Of a stretch of DNA of 64,000 nt, positions 11,976-25,500 are shown in pieces (position 1 is the first letter of the stretch; each line of letters begins with the position of its first letter). The stretch lies in contig NC_134138.1 in the NCBI RefSeq assembly GCF_033958435.1, positions 80,834,298 to 80,898,297 on the forward strand, written 5' to 3'. The position numbers were made by a program, and so were the translations under genes. Source of the DNA: Carettochelys insculpta (taxonomy: Eukaryota > Chordata > Testudines > Carettochelyidae). The notes beneath the pieces are model-generated. The model was not told the origin of the DNA. It searched no databases and was given only the letters and a program-made list of their open reading frames with translations.

Positions 11976-12852
11976 ACTAGATCAGACCAGTACTGCATTG
12001 ACACCCAGCATCCTGTCTTCTAGCTTGATAGGATTATTTTTGTTCTGGGCTTACATGGTGGTAGCCCTTGGCCAAACACAGCAGAGGAGTTAGTGAAAAC
12101 ATTGTCTTAAGACAGACCGACAGACAGTATATAAGAAAGGACAGAGGCATCATAGACAGGAACAGTGGAGTGGACTGGAAAGAGAAAGAGAAGACATTAT
12201 TCAGCAGACACACAGCTTCCTATATTCCCATACACTTTTGCCAGAGAAAAACCATAATGGCTTCTAGTAGCTGGGAGTATTTTGAAGAGATTTGGTCCAT
12301 GGGTAAAAAAGGAAAAATGTGTCAAGTCTAAGCAAAGAAAGAAGATAATGCAAGGCCTAGCTGCAAGGATGAAGCATCATTAGAAAAACTGTTCATTGGG
12401 ATAAAATTATATAAATATGGTTGAGTGGATGAACTGGTTAGTAACTTAAATAACTCACTTTGCAATGCATCGTTCTTGAAAACTCCTTCCTAGACTTTGG
12501 GTGTAAGTGTGATTTTACAAGTAAATTCCCAAGCTGTTTGTGATGTTGGATGTTGTTAGATTAAAAAAAAAAAAAAAGGTTCAGTTTAACTAATCCTTAT
12601 GGCTTGTTTAATCAGTTAACTATGTTTAGAAAATACCACTAAGAAAAGTGCCAGAGAGTTTAATGGGGCTCACACCAAAATTAAGTGCACACTAAGCGCA
12701 GCCACTCCTAGCTTTTTTGGTAACTTGATTTAAATCAGTGATTTTTTCTTGTCAATTTAAATCAATAATTTGAATCACCTTGATTTAAATGAACATACCC
12801 TGCTTTTTAGGGACAGTGCAATCAGAATTGAACATGGTATTTAGGTGTGGGT

Positions 12853-13380
12853 ATACAGTAAGGTCTCAGAGTACGCAACACTGCTCTTCGTGCCTGACCC
12901 TGATTCCTATTGTAAACCCTGTAGCGTGCTTTCTAGTTGTGCTTAATTCACTCCATGCATCCTGGCTCAACCCTACTGACTTTGCACAGCCTGGGCTCAG
13001 CCCTCCCCCCAGCTCCACTCACCACCCGCACATAGCTCCTGCTCACCCCCAACCCCTGCCTCTGGGTCTAGCTCACCACCCCTTAGGCACAACTCCGACT
13101 CAACCTCCCTGGTCCCTGTTCAACACCCCCTGCCATCTCACCGCCCATGCGCATGGCTCTGGCTCACCTGCCACTCCCAACCCTGGCTCTGGCTCACCAC
13201 CCCTCCCCCTCAGTTTAACCCCCCTCCCCCGCACGGCTCCAATTTAAACCCCTCGCACGCAGCCCCGTTTCCATCCTCCTACCCTGGTTTAAATCCCCCA
13301 CGCGCAGCTCTGGTTCAACATCCCCAGCCCCCTCACGAGCAGCACCAGTTCAAGCCCCCTTCCAAACCTTAGCATGCTGT
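12853..13380. mobile_element. pogo-like element with C-rich minisatellite core (probable)
   Basis: It starts near ACAGTAAGGTCTCAGAGTAC and is filled by degenerate 25-35-bp units of the form GGCTCACCACCCCT/GGTTCAACCCCC. The core resembles that at 39870-40020. The right end is unclear. It ends about 50 bp from SPIDR exon 5. Confidence 0.4.
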
Positions 13381-13426
13381 ACAGTTATGTTCAGTTTTGT
13401 TTTTTTAAACAGAAACATTTTCTCAC

Positions 13427-13593
13427 CTTAGGAAGTTCATCTTCCTTCTCTTCAACAAGCAGAGAATTACTGCTTGCCCAGGAATCAGTGTCTGATATGT
13501 CCAATGTACTGTCATCTTGTCCTGAGCCACTATGTTCATCATCTCTGCCTCCAAGATCACTGTCCTTTTCCCAGTCGATGAACTGTGGTTCAC
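13427..13593 (-). CDS. SPIDR: SPIDR coding exon 5
   Basis: 167 nt. The acceptor ends tatcaag and the donor is CTAAG|gtgaga. It starts in phase with exon 4, making a Gly codon across the junction, and ends in phase 0. The peptide has GEPQFIDWEKDSD, an acidic Ser/Asp-rich middle, and ends DELPK. This mirrors the human QFIDWEIDSD ... SELPK block. The acceptor is less pyrimidine-rich than the others. The next exon is not found leftward in the window. Confidence 0.88.
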
Positions 13594-16500
13594 CTTGATA
13601 AAGCATTTGTTAAAATTAAACACTTTTTTCTTAACGAGTCCATATGTTTTTCAGCAATATGAATTCAACAATGATGGTAAACATGATGTTAAAATAATGT
13701 CCAATTCAAAAATGTAAGTGATATTATTCTCTATACAGTCAAACTGATAGTCTTTCCATTATACACCAAACAACTTTGGTAGCATCTTCCATAAAAAGTT
13801 GTATTCTAATATACTTTGCAGAGCTAAATAAAACAGTTATAAAATAAAATACCAGGGAAATGTTAAATTTGTGGAGGTGAATCTCAACAAGCTATTTCTA
13901 TTTGCAACCTGGTTACAAAGCCTAGTATTTTCTCAGTAGGTAGTAGGTTTTTAATTATTATGATTACATTACAATCAAATTACATTTTCCACAAGTTTGA
14001 GTGAGCAATAAAGCAGAAAAATAAGTCCTTATCAGAGATTTAAAACAAAAAGACAGTTGATGAATCAAAAATACAAGGTTGGTCTCTTGTCCAAAAAAGA
14101 ACGCAAACTACAGCAACAAGATTACAGGTACATCTACATTGTAGCTAGCAGTGGGCTCTAGCCTAGGGAGACAGACATGCTAACTCCCTTTGAATTAAAC
14201 ACACCAAAGTGGAAGCATAGCTTGTGATAGCACTGGCTAGCAACCCAGCTGGGTATGTATGCAAGGCATCTGGGTCAGTTTGTACTCAGGGCTTACCCAA
14301 GCCCTCACACTCTTCCTACACCTGGATACGTTGCCATTTTTAAGCTCTGTTTCCCTGCAATGCACAGAGCTGGGCAGTGCCCCAATCCTCTGCCTCCTTC
14401 TTACTCCCTCCCAGACCCCAATCTCCTACCCAGACCCCACCACCACCCCCTGCTCCTGCACCCTTCCTCCCCTCCATCCAGATCCCAAACCCACACCCTC
14501 AGCCCCCCTCCTCACCCACCCCAATCCTGTACCTTATCTCCTGCCCAGACCCCACACCTCTATCCCTAGCCCATGCTTGAACCTTTCCTCCTACCCCTAC
14601 CCCCTAGCACCTAGTGAACCTCTCATATCTGGCCTCATCCAAGAGTCTAGAGGCCCCCAAGAAAGTGAATCCAGACCTGTGGTAAACCCCGAGCCTCAAC
14701 ACCTCCTGCCCCACCATGAGGGCTGGAGCTTAAGGGAGTGAGACGAGTGTCTTCTTTTTCCTGCTGCTCAGTCAGCGGCCACACCTGTAAGTTGTTTTTT
14801 TTTTCTCCCCTCCTTGGCTGTGTCTACACTTGGCCGAAATTTCAAAAGGGTCATGCTAATGGTCAAATCAAAGAATACTAATGAGGCACTGAAATGAATA
14901 TTAGCATTCTGCTGACCGTGGCAGTTCAAAAGTGCCACGTTTCAATCGCGCATGGCTTGTTTACACGCGGCCCTTTCGAAAGGACCCCACAAACGTCAAA
15001 ATCCTCTTATTCCTATCAGCTGCAGCCAGCAGCATGCTAATAAGGCACTCAATATTCATTTCAGTGCCTCGTTAGTATTCTCATGTCCCTTTCGAAATTT
15101 TAGCCAAGTGTAGACACAGCCTCTCTCATTTGGGATCCAGGTCAGCGAGGCTTTTTTTTTTCCCTTCTCACGTGTGTGTGGCCCCAACTGCTTTTTTTTT
15201 TTTTGTGGCTCACTGGCCCCCACCCCAAAAAAGTCCCCCCCTTCATTGTAGATACTTGCTACACTAGTGGAAGGAGCTTTTCTGTACCTGCAGGTAATCC
15301 ACCCTCACCCCTACCCACCAAGATGCAGTAGCTAGGTTAGTGGAATTCTTCCATCGACCTAACGGTATCTACATTGGGGATTAGCTAAGCTTAACTATGA
15401 CACTCAAGGGCTATGTCTACACGTGCAGCCAACATCGAAATAGTCTATTTCGATGAATAACGTCTACACGTCCTCCAGGGCCAGCAACGTCGATGTTCAA
15501 CTTCGACGTTGCTCAGCCCAACATCGAAATAGGCGCAGCGAGGGAACGTCTACACGTCAAAGTAGCACACTTCGAAATAGGGATGCCAGGCACAGCTGCA
15601 GACAGGGTCACAGGGCAGACTCAACAGCCAGCCGCTCCCTTAAAGGGTCCCTCCCAGACACAGTTGCACTAAACAACACAAGATACACAGAGCTGACAAC
15701 TGGTTGCAGACCCTGTGCCTGCAGCATAGATCCCCAGCTGCCACAGAAGCCCTGGGCTAAGGGCTGCTGCCCACGGTGACCATAGAGCCCCGCAGGGGCT
15801 GGAGAGAGAGCATCTCTCAACCCCCCAGCTGATGGCCGCCATGGAGGACCCAGCAATTTCGACGTTGCGGGACGCGGATCGTCTACACGGTCCCTACTTC
15901 GACGTTGAACGTCGAAGTAGGGCGCTATTCCTATCTCCTCATGAGGTTAGCGACTTCGACGTCTCGCCGCCTAACGTCGAAGTTAACTTCGAAATAGCGC
16001 CTGACGCGTGTAGACGCGACGGGCGCTATTTCGAAGTTGGTGCCGCTACTTCGAAGTAGCGTGCACGTGTAGACGCAGCTAAGGAGTGAATATTTCACAC
16101 CCCCGGAGGGACACATCTTAATCAGTTTATGTTTCAGGTGCAAGACCAGACCTGAGACTATAAACTCCTGAGCCGAAGGATCTTGTCTTGCTTGCAGAGC
16201 ATATAAACACACTTTTAGCTCCATTCAAGAAAGCACAGACAGAAAGGAGAGACAGTAAAGACACCGTTGTCTGTGAAGAAAGTTCACATGAAGTTTTAAA
16301 TCTGTGGAGATGGTCAAAAAGAAGAAGAATGGTTAGAACAAATAAGGGTGTGGAACTGGTTGAAGCTGAAAACTATGTAAGAAAGCATGTATGTATGTAC
16401 ACATGTATGAGAAAGCAGACTGAGGTAGGAGTATTCTCTTCACACTGATGTCTGGAGACATGGGAGTTGTTGAGGGACATCAAGAACTGAAGAAAGTTTA

Positions 16501-19500
16501 CAAAATTAGATACTAAAGGTTCTTGACCTCAATCAGTGTAAGGCAGACCACAAACTGGTATCTGAACTGGTGGAGGAAAGTAGGTCTTCTCAGTAGTGTT
16601 GATAGTACTATGTAAAAATTAAGAAATGATGTCATTCACTTTGTGCAGCCACAGTGGTTCTTTGAGATGAGCCTCCCACCATGGGTGCTCCATCGGAGGT
16701 GCATGTGCGCCTCTCAAGCCTGTGATCAGGGATTTTCCATTAGCAGAGACAATTTACCTCCATCCCATGCTCTATATACCCTCTTGCCATGTTCCAAGCA
16801 CATAGAGGGCTTGTCTACACTACCCCACTTCTTTGAAGGGGCATGGTAATCAGTCCGATCAGAGGAGGCTAAGGAGGTGCTGTGCTATGTATGCAGCATC
16901 TCAATTGCATAATGCCTGCTGCAGGAACTTCAAAGTTGCTAACTTCAAAGCACCGAGAGGCATTCAACAGTCAACCTGTGGAACTCCTTGCCGGAGGAGG
17001 CTGTGAAGGCCAGGACTCTATTAGGGTTTAAAAAAGAGCTCGATAAATTTTTGCAGGTTAGGTCCATAAATGGCTATTAGCCAGGGATAAAGTATGGTGC
17101 CCTAGCCTTCAGAACAAGGGCAGGAGATGGATGGCAGGAGATAAATCACTTGATCATTGTCTTCTGTTCTCCTTCTCTGGGGCACCTGGCATTGGCCACC
17201 GTCGGCAGATGGGATGCTGGGCTGGATGGACCTTTGGTCTGACCCAGTATGGCCATTCTTATGTTCTTAGGCAGTGTGGCCACAGGCCCTTCAAAGTACC
17301 TGCCGAACTTCGAAGTTCCCTTACTCCCAAAAACTTTGTAGCCCATAGTGTTGCACAAAGAAGGACTTCAGGAAGTTTACCTTATCTGTGTGTTTAACAA
17401 GAACAGTTCAAAGCAGAAGGGAAGGATGGCAGGTGATGAAGCACCCATTAAGGACACATATCTCAAAGAACCACAATTTCTGCACAAGCTGAGAGTAACC
17501 TTCTCTTCTTTTCCAAATAGTGTGCCAATGGTGACACTCAAGCATAACCTCACCATGTACATTTACAGTTAAGTACCTGATACTTTACAGTAGTGTATAA
17601 ACAATGGAAATTTTTAGATATTTATATCATTACCTTTGGCTCTCCACCTATAAATAACGTGGATCAGAGAAAAATATGCAAGAGTAGTGCATGAGTTCAT
17701 TCAGATCAACCCTGGTCTGGTTGTTAATATGTAAATGAATAGTTATAAATTTGTGGACAAAGCATTTTTTTCTTTATTACAGTTTTGTCTTTTTTTAGAC
17801 ATGGTGGGAAGAGACAAGGAATAAATCAACAGAAAATGTTAAGTCAGGGAGAAAATCTTTCACTGGACCAGACTCTCAAAGAACTATGCTGTACTATAGG
17901 TGAACTGTGCACAGAGGTGAGCAACGAACACTGATAAAAATATCAGATGTGCACAAATGCAGGAAAAATATTCCACGTGGAAGTCTAGGCATGAGTCATG
18001 AGATAGGCACAGGAAGTACCACTTTGTCCCCTCCCAATCCAATAGTACCTGCAGGGACACAACCACTATCCAGGAGTAGGGAGCAGCACCACTGGTTGTT
18101 TGGGGGCGGAAGGCCTGGTGGTTTACAACTCCATTAACAACATCGACAATAGAATTGGTTAAACCATCCTATGAGTAGGTCATCATATTTCCATATGCTA
18201 CAAATAGTTTTATTTGTGTGTGATACTATTATCCCTCACCATTCCTTCCACCCTTCATCCCACACTTTATACTTGTTTGTGTATAATCCACTTTTGCTAA
18301 TGCTGTTTAGGGTCCATTATGGCTCCCACAGAAGTTAGAGGGAGTTTTCCCACCAAATTCAAGTGGAGCGGATCAGGGCTGTAACATTTTGCAATCACTT
18401 CAAATTATTTCCTCAAAAAATATTTAAAATTCAGCAAATGCAGGATTTCTTCCCAAAAAACGCTTACAAAATATTTGAACTCACCTTCACTACTCCTGTC
18501 TTCTGAGAGTAAGTTACGCTTGCTGTAAGTTGTGTGTGCTTTGGAACCATGATTCTTTGGGTTGTACAACCCTGAAATTGATACTTTATTCTCATCATCT
18601 GACAAGTCACTGCCACTAGAGCTCCACACTATGTCTGCAAGGTCCTCTGAGTTCTCAGCAGTAGAAACACCTATCAAAGAGCATGAGACAATGTAACTAT
18701 CAAATCAATGTGTTTCTAAACCAAACTAGTGAATTGAAAACTGAACTAGCATGCTCTCTGAGCCGAAATAAATCGTGTACTGCCTTCCCATATCTGGTAC
18801 AACTATTTGAGTACTCACACTTTATACTAAAACATTATAGCATTTACTACTTAACACTTTATATCTTTATTTCAACTATGCAAGGTCAGCATTAACATTT
18901 CCATTTACAGAAGGAAAAGATGGGGCAGAGCAGTCACCAGACTTGTCCAAGACCACAGAACAAATCAATACGACAGCCAGCACTAGAAAATCTTGATACC
19001 CTCCCCTGCTAATTATCATACTATCATCTGCAGACTCCACCTTTGCAAAGACATTTTGGATATTTAAAGCCTCATAGCAAAATCAGTTCTTCATTACTTT
19101 TAAATATGTAAGGTAATTTACAACCCCGCCACCCACCAAAATACCTTTTACCCATTTGTATTAATGCATATAAAAGAAGAGGGTTACAGCTGAGTAGCAC
19201 AATAAATGTCAGTTTACAGAGAAGGCAGACACAAGCAAAGGAGATATTTTATTTCCTTCCACTTTCAAGTGATTTCTCATTCTGAAAAATCCATTGGGCA
19301 GTGGAGGAGGGAGAAAAATTAGAGAAATCGCAGAAATTGGGCCATGGAGGACAGAGGAAAATCAGAGATGCAGATTCCTTTCAAACAAATGACAAAATGT
19401 AATTTTGAACTCCAAGACAGAATGGAGAAGAGATGTCCATTATCTTACTTATTTTTAAAATCATGGACCTCAGAGGCAGCCAAACCCGTGAGGCAGATGG

Positions 19501-22500
19501 ACAGACAAAGGCAGGACTGGAGGCAAAGCGGTAGAAATGACACACCTCAAGAGAGCCTGAAAATCTTGTGGTGGGTTTCAAACTCTTGTGAAGAAACACA
19601 GAAAGAGTTGGCAGCAATAGATTACCAATCAAAGTCCCCTTACCCTTGGAGGTGCACAGTAGGGAAGAGAGCCTGGATGGTTGGAGAAACTGAGAAGACC
19701 TCTATGAGAGTGAGTTTGACTGAAGAGTGTAAACCACAGCATTTAAGAATAGACTCTCATGATTCTGATGAAGCCGGTCTTTGCCCACAAAAGCTTGTGC
19801 TCCAAAATATCTGTTAGTCTATAAGGTGCCACAGGACTTCTTGTTGTTTTTGAAGACACTGACTAACACGGCTACCTCTCTGGTACAAGAACAGACTGAC
19901 ACACTAATATGTGACAGAGCCCTGACAGATCTCACAAGTGAAGTGGGGTTACAGAATGTCAGGAAACACCTTCCGGGGCGCTCCCGATTCAATTGCAGAC
20001 ACTCGACCCTCAGAGCAGGTACGGTCCCAGAAAGGTGGTGAGGAGCACATTGAGCACTGAAACCCCAGCCACTCGTGGTCACTAACAATCTCAGTGTTCT
20101 TTGTACATGAATGCAGTCCTATCACTAGCCATATGATCAAACTCCATCTCCTGGAATCATAATTTAGCTCTCCCTGAAGTGTCACCTGGATACAGCATTG
20201 TTCTTTACTTTTTAATCCAAACCCAATATCTAATTCTTAGAAGAGTACAGAGTAAAACTAATATACCAGAAATAACAGCATTTCATCCATTGCTAATTAC
20301 CTTCTTAAATTAAGTCTACAAATCATTTAGGGCTTTTTTGACATAAAATGTATTGCCAAGTGTAGGAGGGTGAGAGGGAGGCCAGGCAAGGCAGGGGTTA
20401 AACAAGGCCCGTTAGCCCAATCAGGCCTGGTTCACCTGCAGCCAGTGTCATGCCTGGAGGGATATAAAGGGAGAGAAGCCAGCTCAGTTTGAGGCTGACC
20501 AGTGAAGAGGCAGGACCTGGCTCTGAGGCAAGAGGCCCCAGGTCAGAGCTGCCACAGGGTTAGCTGCCGGAGGGCACAGCCCAGGACCCTCCCCCAGGTA
20601 CTGAGGGGAGCAGGAGCCCCTCCCTAGGGAACCCCACTCCTGCCAAAAGGGGGAACTAGATTCTTGTGGCCACGCCCCAAACTCAACCCATAAATGCTTG
20701 GGTGGGGGCTGCGGACCCACCCAACAGGCCCTGGCCAGGGGGCCTAGCCACTAGGCCACCTGGGCCCAGGTGTGAACCGTTCACACCAAGTATATGCAAA
20801 TTAGAACTTCACATTGTATCCAGGCTGTGTTTGAACTATAAGGTGAAATCATCCCTTAAAAATTTGCTATTCTGGTTGCATCTATTTTTGCAATTCCCAT
20901 CACAATAGTTGTTGCTCCATGCTGCTATCCTAGGTGTCCTCACACAAAAGAAAATGGCCGTGAAAGTAGCAGTGCTGCTGCTGTCCTTTTCTCCACTCCC
21001 CATTCCATCTTTACACACCTTACTTATTTGTCTCTGAGTGGAGCATGCAACTCCCTGATCTTAAAAAAATAACCTTAAAATGTGAAATGTATGAACTGTG
21101 AAAACACTTTAAAAATGCTGCCCCGGCAGAATATGACTGTATAGCACAAGCAAAGCTCCTTCTGCGCAGGCAAAAGCAGGGGCTGACATTCCAACCTCCC
21201 TTCAGGAGCTCTGCCTGGAGATCAGAAGAGAGGGAGAGCAGATATCTAGATGTAAAGCCAGTGCTTGCCTATGCTCCTAAGTCAGTGCACTGCAACTTTC
21301 TTGCTCTGTGGCATGAAAACACACACACTCCCCAAGCACAGCAAGTTATAGCACCGTCAAGTGCCTGTGTAAATATGCTCCCTCATGGAGGTGGTTTATG
21401 TAGGGTGCTTGCAGAGTTCTCTCCCCCACTGCAGCTGCAACCACACCGTCAAGTTCAAAGTGCTGCCACAGCAGTGCTTTAATGCTCTGAGCGTTGACAA
21501 AGCCTCAGATAGGTTCAATTCTATTTCTTCTAGCTACCACCTGCTGTCTGTACAGACTATGTCAGCAGCTGTGGTCACAGGTAAGAACTGAAAAAAAAAG
21601 TATGTGGGCAATGCAAATGGCTAATCTCTTGTACAATGCTAATGTGAAATAGTGACAATATACCTGGTGTGCCTTCAGCAGAAGTAAGCAGTAGTCCAAG
21701 ACACTTGTTAACTTTAGACTTCTCTTCAAAAGATTCTGACATCTGTATGACAAAAACTTACATTATTTCTTATACACACACACACACATCATAGATTGAA
21801 GGAACAAGGTCGTAGTCACTGCAACATACAAGGCTGTACCTATTGCTTAGAACAGGGTTCAGCAACCCTCAGCATATGTGCAGCTCTCCGCATGCCAGCC
21901 GATTTAGAGCTGCATGCGGTGGGGGCTCCAGCCCCACCCCTCCTCTCCCATGCAGCATTGGAGGGGGTGGGACTGAGGCGGGAGCCCTGCCATGGCACAG
22001 GGCCAGGACCGGAGCCCCTGCTGTGGACCCCCTGCCTTGGCACAGGGCTAGAGCCAGAAGCCTTTGCTAGGACACAGCGCCGGACCCCCTATCGCAGGGT
22101 TTCCCTATTCCCCTGGAGCCCCTACCAGGACGCAGGGCTGGAGCCAGGGGTCCCTACAATGACATGGAGCCAGAGGCCCCCACCATGCTGCCAGAGCCCA
22201 TGCTATGGGGTCCCCATACCAGAGTTCCCAGTGCAGGCCTGGGGGCCAGAGCCTCCACATGGAGCCACCCCGCTGGGACAAGGGGCCAGGGCCAGAGGCC
22301 CTACCACGGGCCCCCCTGCCATCCCCCAGATCTCCCACAAGGGCACAGGGCTGGAGTCAGGGGGCCTCGTGTGGTGCAGGGTCAGAGCCCCCGGCACCCC
22401 CCCGAGAATCTCCTCCATGGCACCAGGGCCAGAACACCATCTCCACCCCAGAGCTCTCTCCGCAGGGTGGGGCTGGGGCCGGAGCCCCCCTTCCCGGAGA

Positions 22501-25500
22501 CCTCTCCACAGGGTTGGGCCAGAGCCCCCACTAGGCACTAGGAGACTTGTATTCAAAAGCAAATTAATGTTTTTCTTGCTGTTGATCTTTAACCTCATTG
22601 CTCTGAAGCCCTAATTATAAACTGTGTGGTTTTGGTGCATTATTCATAAGAATTAGAGCAAACTGACATGCGTATCACTGGTGGGCTTCATTTATTCATA
22701 AATGAAGCTGCTGTATGTACAACTATTAGTGATTTCAAAAAACATCACCGGCACTTGGACTACCATACAGGTCAAAAGGTCAAATTTCGCCACTCCTCCT
22801 CGGAAACGTTGCTGACACCTGGCTTAGCACTATTCTGTTATTTATTCCCATTAATATGCCAGCTCACTTTCAAAGTCAGTAAGATTTATTTTCCATTAAA
22901 TCATTATACATTAAGCAGTTTTTTTTTTCTGATTCTGATTGCCTTGTACTCTCCCAAGGTGTTAAACCATCAGAACAGCCAAATCACTGCTCTGAGTAAC
23001 GAAAATACCCATTCTCTCTGCCGAAAGCACTGATGTTACGTTTTACTGGGGGAACAGAAGGAGATAGAGGCAGACAATGATTTCACCCTAATTCCAAAGT
23101 GGGAGGGCAGGCTGAAGAATGGAAAATATTATCCTTAACATATTCAACAGGGCAGGGAAAGAGCATACAGTTGTGCTGACTTTACTCATATAAAATCTCA
23201 CAAACCATGCACAAATGGATCTGGCTCGTCCTTTAGTAAGAGACTCCAGAGGAAGAACTAAGTGCAATATGACGCACGGCTGGCAATGCGGCAAAGAGCA
23301 TCCCTTCAGCCTCAGCCAGAATGGAACAAACGTCCCAGTGAGATATTGGAAGTAAAAGTGCTGCAAATGCCATTTTGAATAATATAGTGTCCCCCAAATG
23401 GTGTTTGACGAAGTTAAAATAAGGGTTCTGCAAGAAAATTCCATTACAATAGCTGACTCCTCTGTGGCTCCCTGCCCTGCCACCAATGAAATGGTAAAAT
23501 TAAATGTAATTGGTTTAAGGGCCGGCAGGGCAACAGGAGGGATCTGGACATTAAACCAACTGAATTTAGTTCCATTATTTCAGTGGCAACAGGGCAGGGA
23601 GCTGCAGAGAGCCCCTCACTCGCTCTGCTACCCGAGCAGCCACACCCCACTGGTGGGCATGGCTCAGCTCATCCCCACCAGTGGAACACCACCATGCCAG
23701 CCTTCCTTCCACTGGGTGCACCTGGCTGGCCAGCATAGACTCCCTAGCTAACGCCACTGATGGGTTAGTCCTGGGACCAGTTTGAGGCTGAGAGAGGTTA
23801 CGCCTGGGGATGGGAAGGTGGGTTTGTGGGAAGGGGGGTAAAGCTTGAGATAAGTGGAGCAGATTGGGGTGGGGCCTGAGGTGGATAAAGCCTGGAAATG
23901 GGGGGAGGGTTGGAAGACCAATGGGGATAAAGACTGGGAATGGGGTTCCACCAAGCTCTTTTGAGTTTAAAAGGGTTCTGTGGCCAAAAAAAAAAAATTG
24001 GGAAACACTGGAGTAAGACACAAAACTGAAATACCACCTGAAATCAGCATTGCTGTGAACGTTAAGACAGCTGCTGTATCACATCCTAAGCACAGATTAA
24101 ATTATTTTGGTTACTATAAATATAGTTTGGAGATGCTCAATATCTTCCCAGATGATAGGTCCTGGACAAGAAAAGTCTACGATAACATCACACACAGAGA
24201 AAAACACACTAAGGAATGAACACCAATTCCTGTGCAGTCTTGTTTTCCATTTGTTGACACAACTTTCAAGTGGTATTCCAAAAGCAGGAAGACAACTGAC
24301 AACATAAGCAAGCACTGAGGGAAGAGATGAAAGACAATCAAAACATTTCAACTGATGGAAATTTTGGGAGATGAACTATGAGCCACATTAAAGCCTCAAG
24401 GGTCTGTTGTACATTTGCTATAAACTGTAGGTTGTTACTTCTGGATTGTGCATAAAGAGCTAATTTAGGTGGAAAGCCCTATCAGTTTGCATCTCTAGCC
24501 TATACCACAGGTAAACCAAGATTTTACCTCAAGCATAGAAGTGCTCTGAAATCCATCACCGCACCTACGCCATGCGCTGGAAATGGAAGAAATAGCCACT
24601 GCTGTCCCAGCATTTGCTCTCCTCAACCCTAGAGGTATCTCATCTGGAAAAGATGTACATTCAGCATCCCATGCTCGTTTCCTCTACAAAGAAAATTGTA
24701 AATCCATTAAACTATTGACCATTCATATTTATTTTTAAGTACAATAAAAGTTAATCTGGATCACCACTAATTAATCTGGGTCACAACTTTGATTTGAATA
24801 CTTAGTAAGTAATTGTAATTTCTCCTCAATAAATTGGAGGGATTCAGAAAAGAGCCAGGAGAATGACTAAAGTATTAGGAAATATGCCTTAAGTGTGAAT
24901 GACTCAAGGAGCTCAACCTGTTTATCTCAACAAAGAAAAGGTTAACAGGTACCTTGATGAGTTGCAAGTAATACAGGGGAACAAGTATTTGGTAATGGGC
25001 TTTTCAGTCTATCAGACAAAGATCTACTCACAGCCAGTGCACTGGTTTTGAAACTAGACAAATTCAGACTGAACCAGGACAGTAAGGGTAACTAATCATT
25101 GGAATAATTCATCAAGGGCCATGGTAGCTTCTCCATTACTAGCTACTTCTTAAAAAGTTAAAAGAAAAAGAAAAAAGGCAGCAGAGGTTGTGCCCACACC
25201 CACTGATGTCAGGAAACAGAGTCACTGCGCCCCAGACTGCTCCGCTGTCCAGCTCCCAGCCAGCCATTCACTGGTAGAGGAAAGCTGAGTGACAAGGGTG
25301 GGAGCTGGCAAAATAGAGCAGGCTGGAACCAGGTTACTCTGCTTCACGCTGCCTCTGGACAGTGTGGGGCAGGGTGTGTGTGTGCATGTGTTCCAACCCC
25401 TGCTGTTGGCATCAAGCCCCCACTAGTATCCTGAGACACATGTACGGGGAGGGAGATCTGGGGGAACAAGTGTAGTTGGGACAGGGCAAGGGCAGAGCAG

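Larger units (their letters stand above)
11000..12840. other. SPIDR intron 5, mostly unrecognised
   Basis: It contains the CA tract and repeat copy 1, otherwise AT-rich unique-looking DNA. No exon of SPIDR recognised here on either strand. The stretches 8770-9650 and 10385-10725 are similar. Confidence 0.55.

Noticed and set aside
1..13426. SPIDR exon 6
   Set aside because: I searched by eye for the expected IEILEYSSDSE-like and HVQFASDARQ-like segments on the minus strand and did not find them; it probably lies beyond the left edge.
21796..22614. 272-codon plus-strand open frame
   Set aside because: It runs through the GC-rich degenerate repeat core of a hAT element; other frames and the opposite strand are equally open, so it reflects composition.
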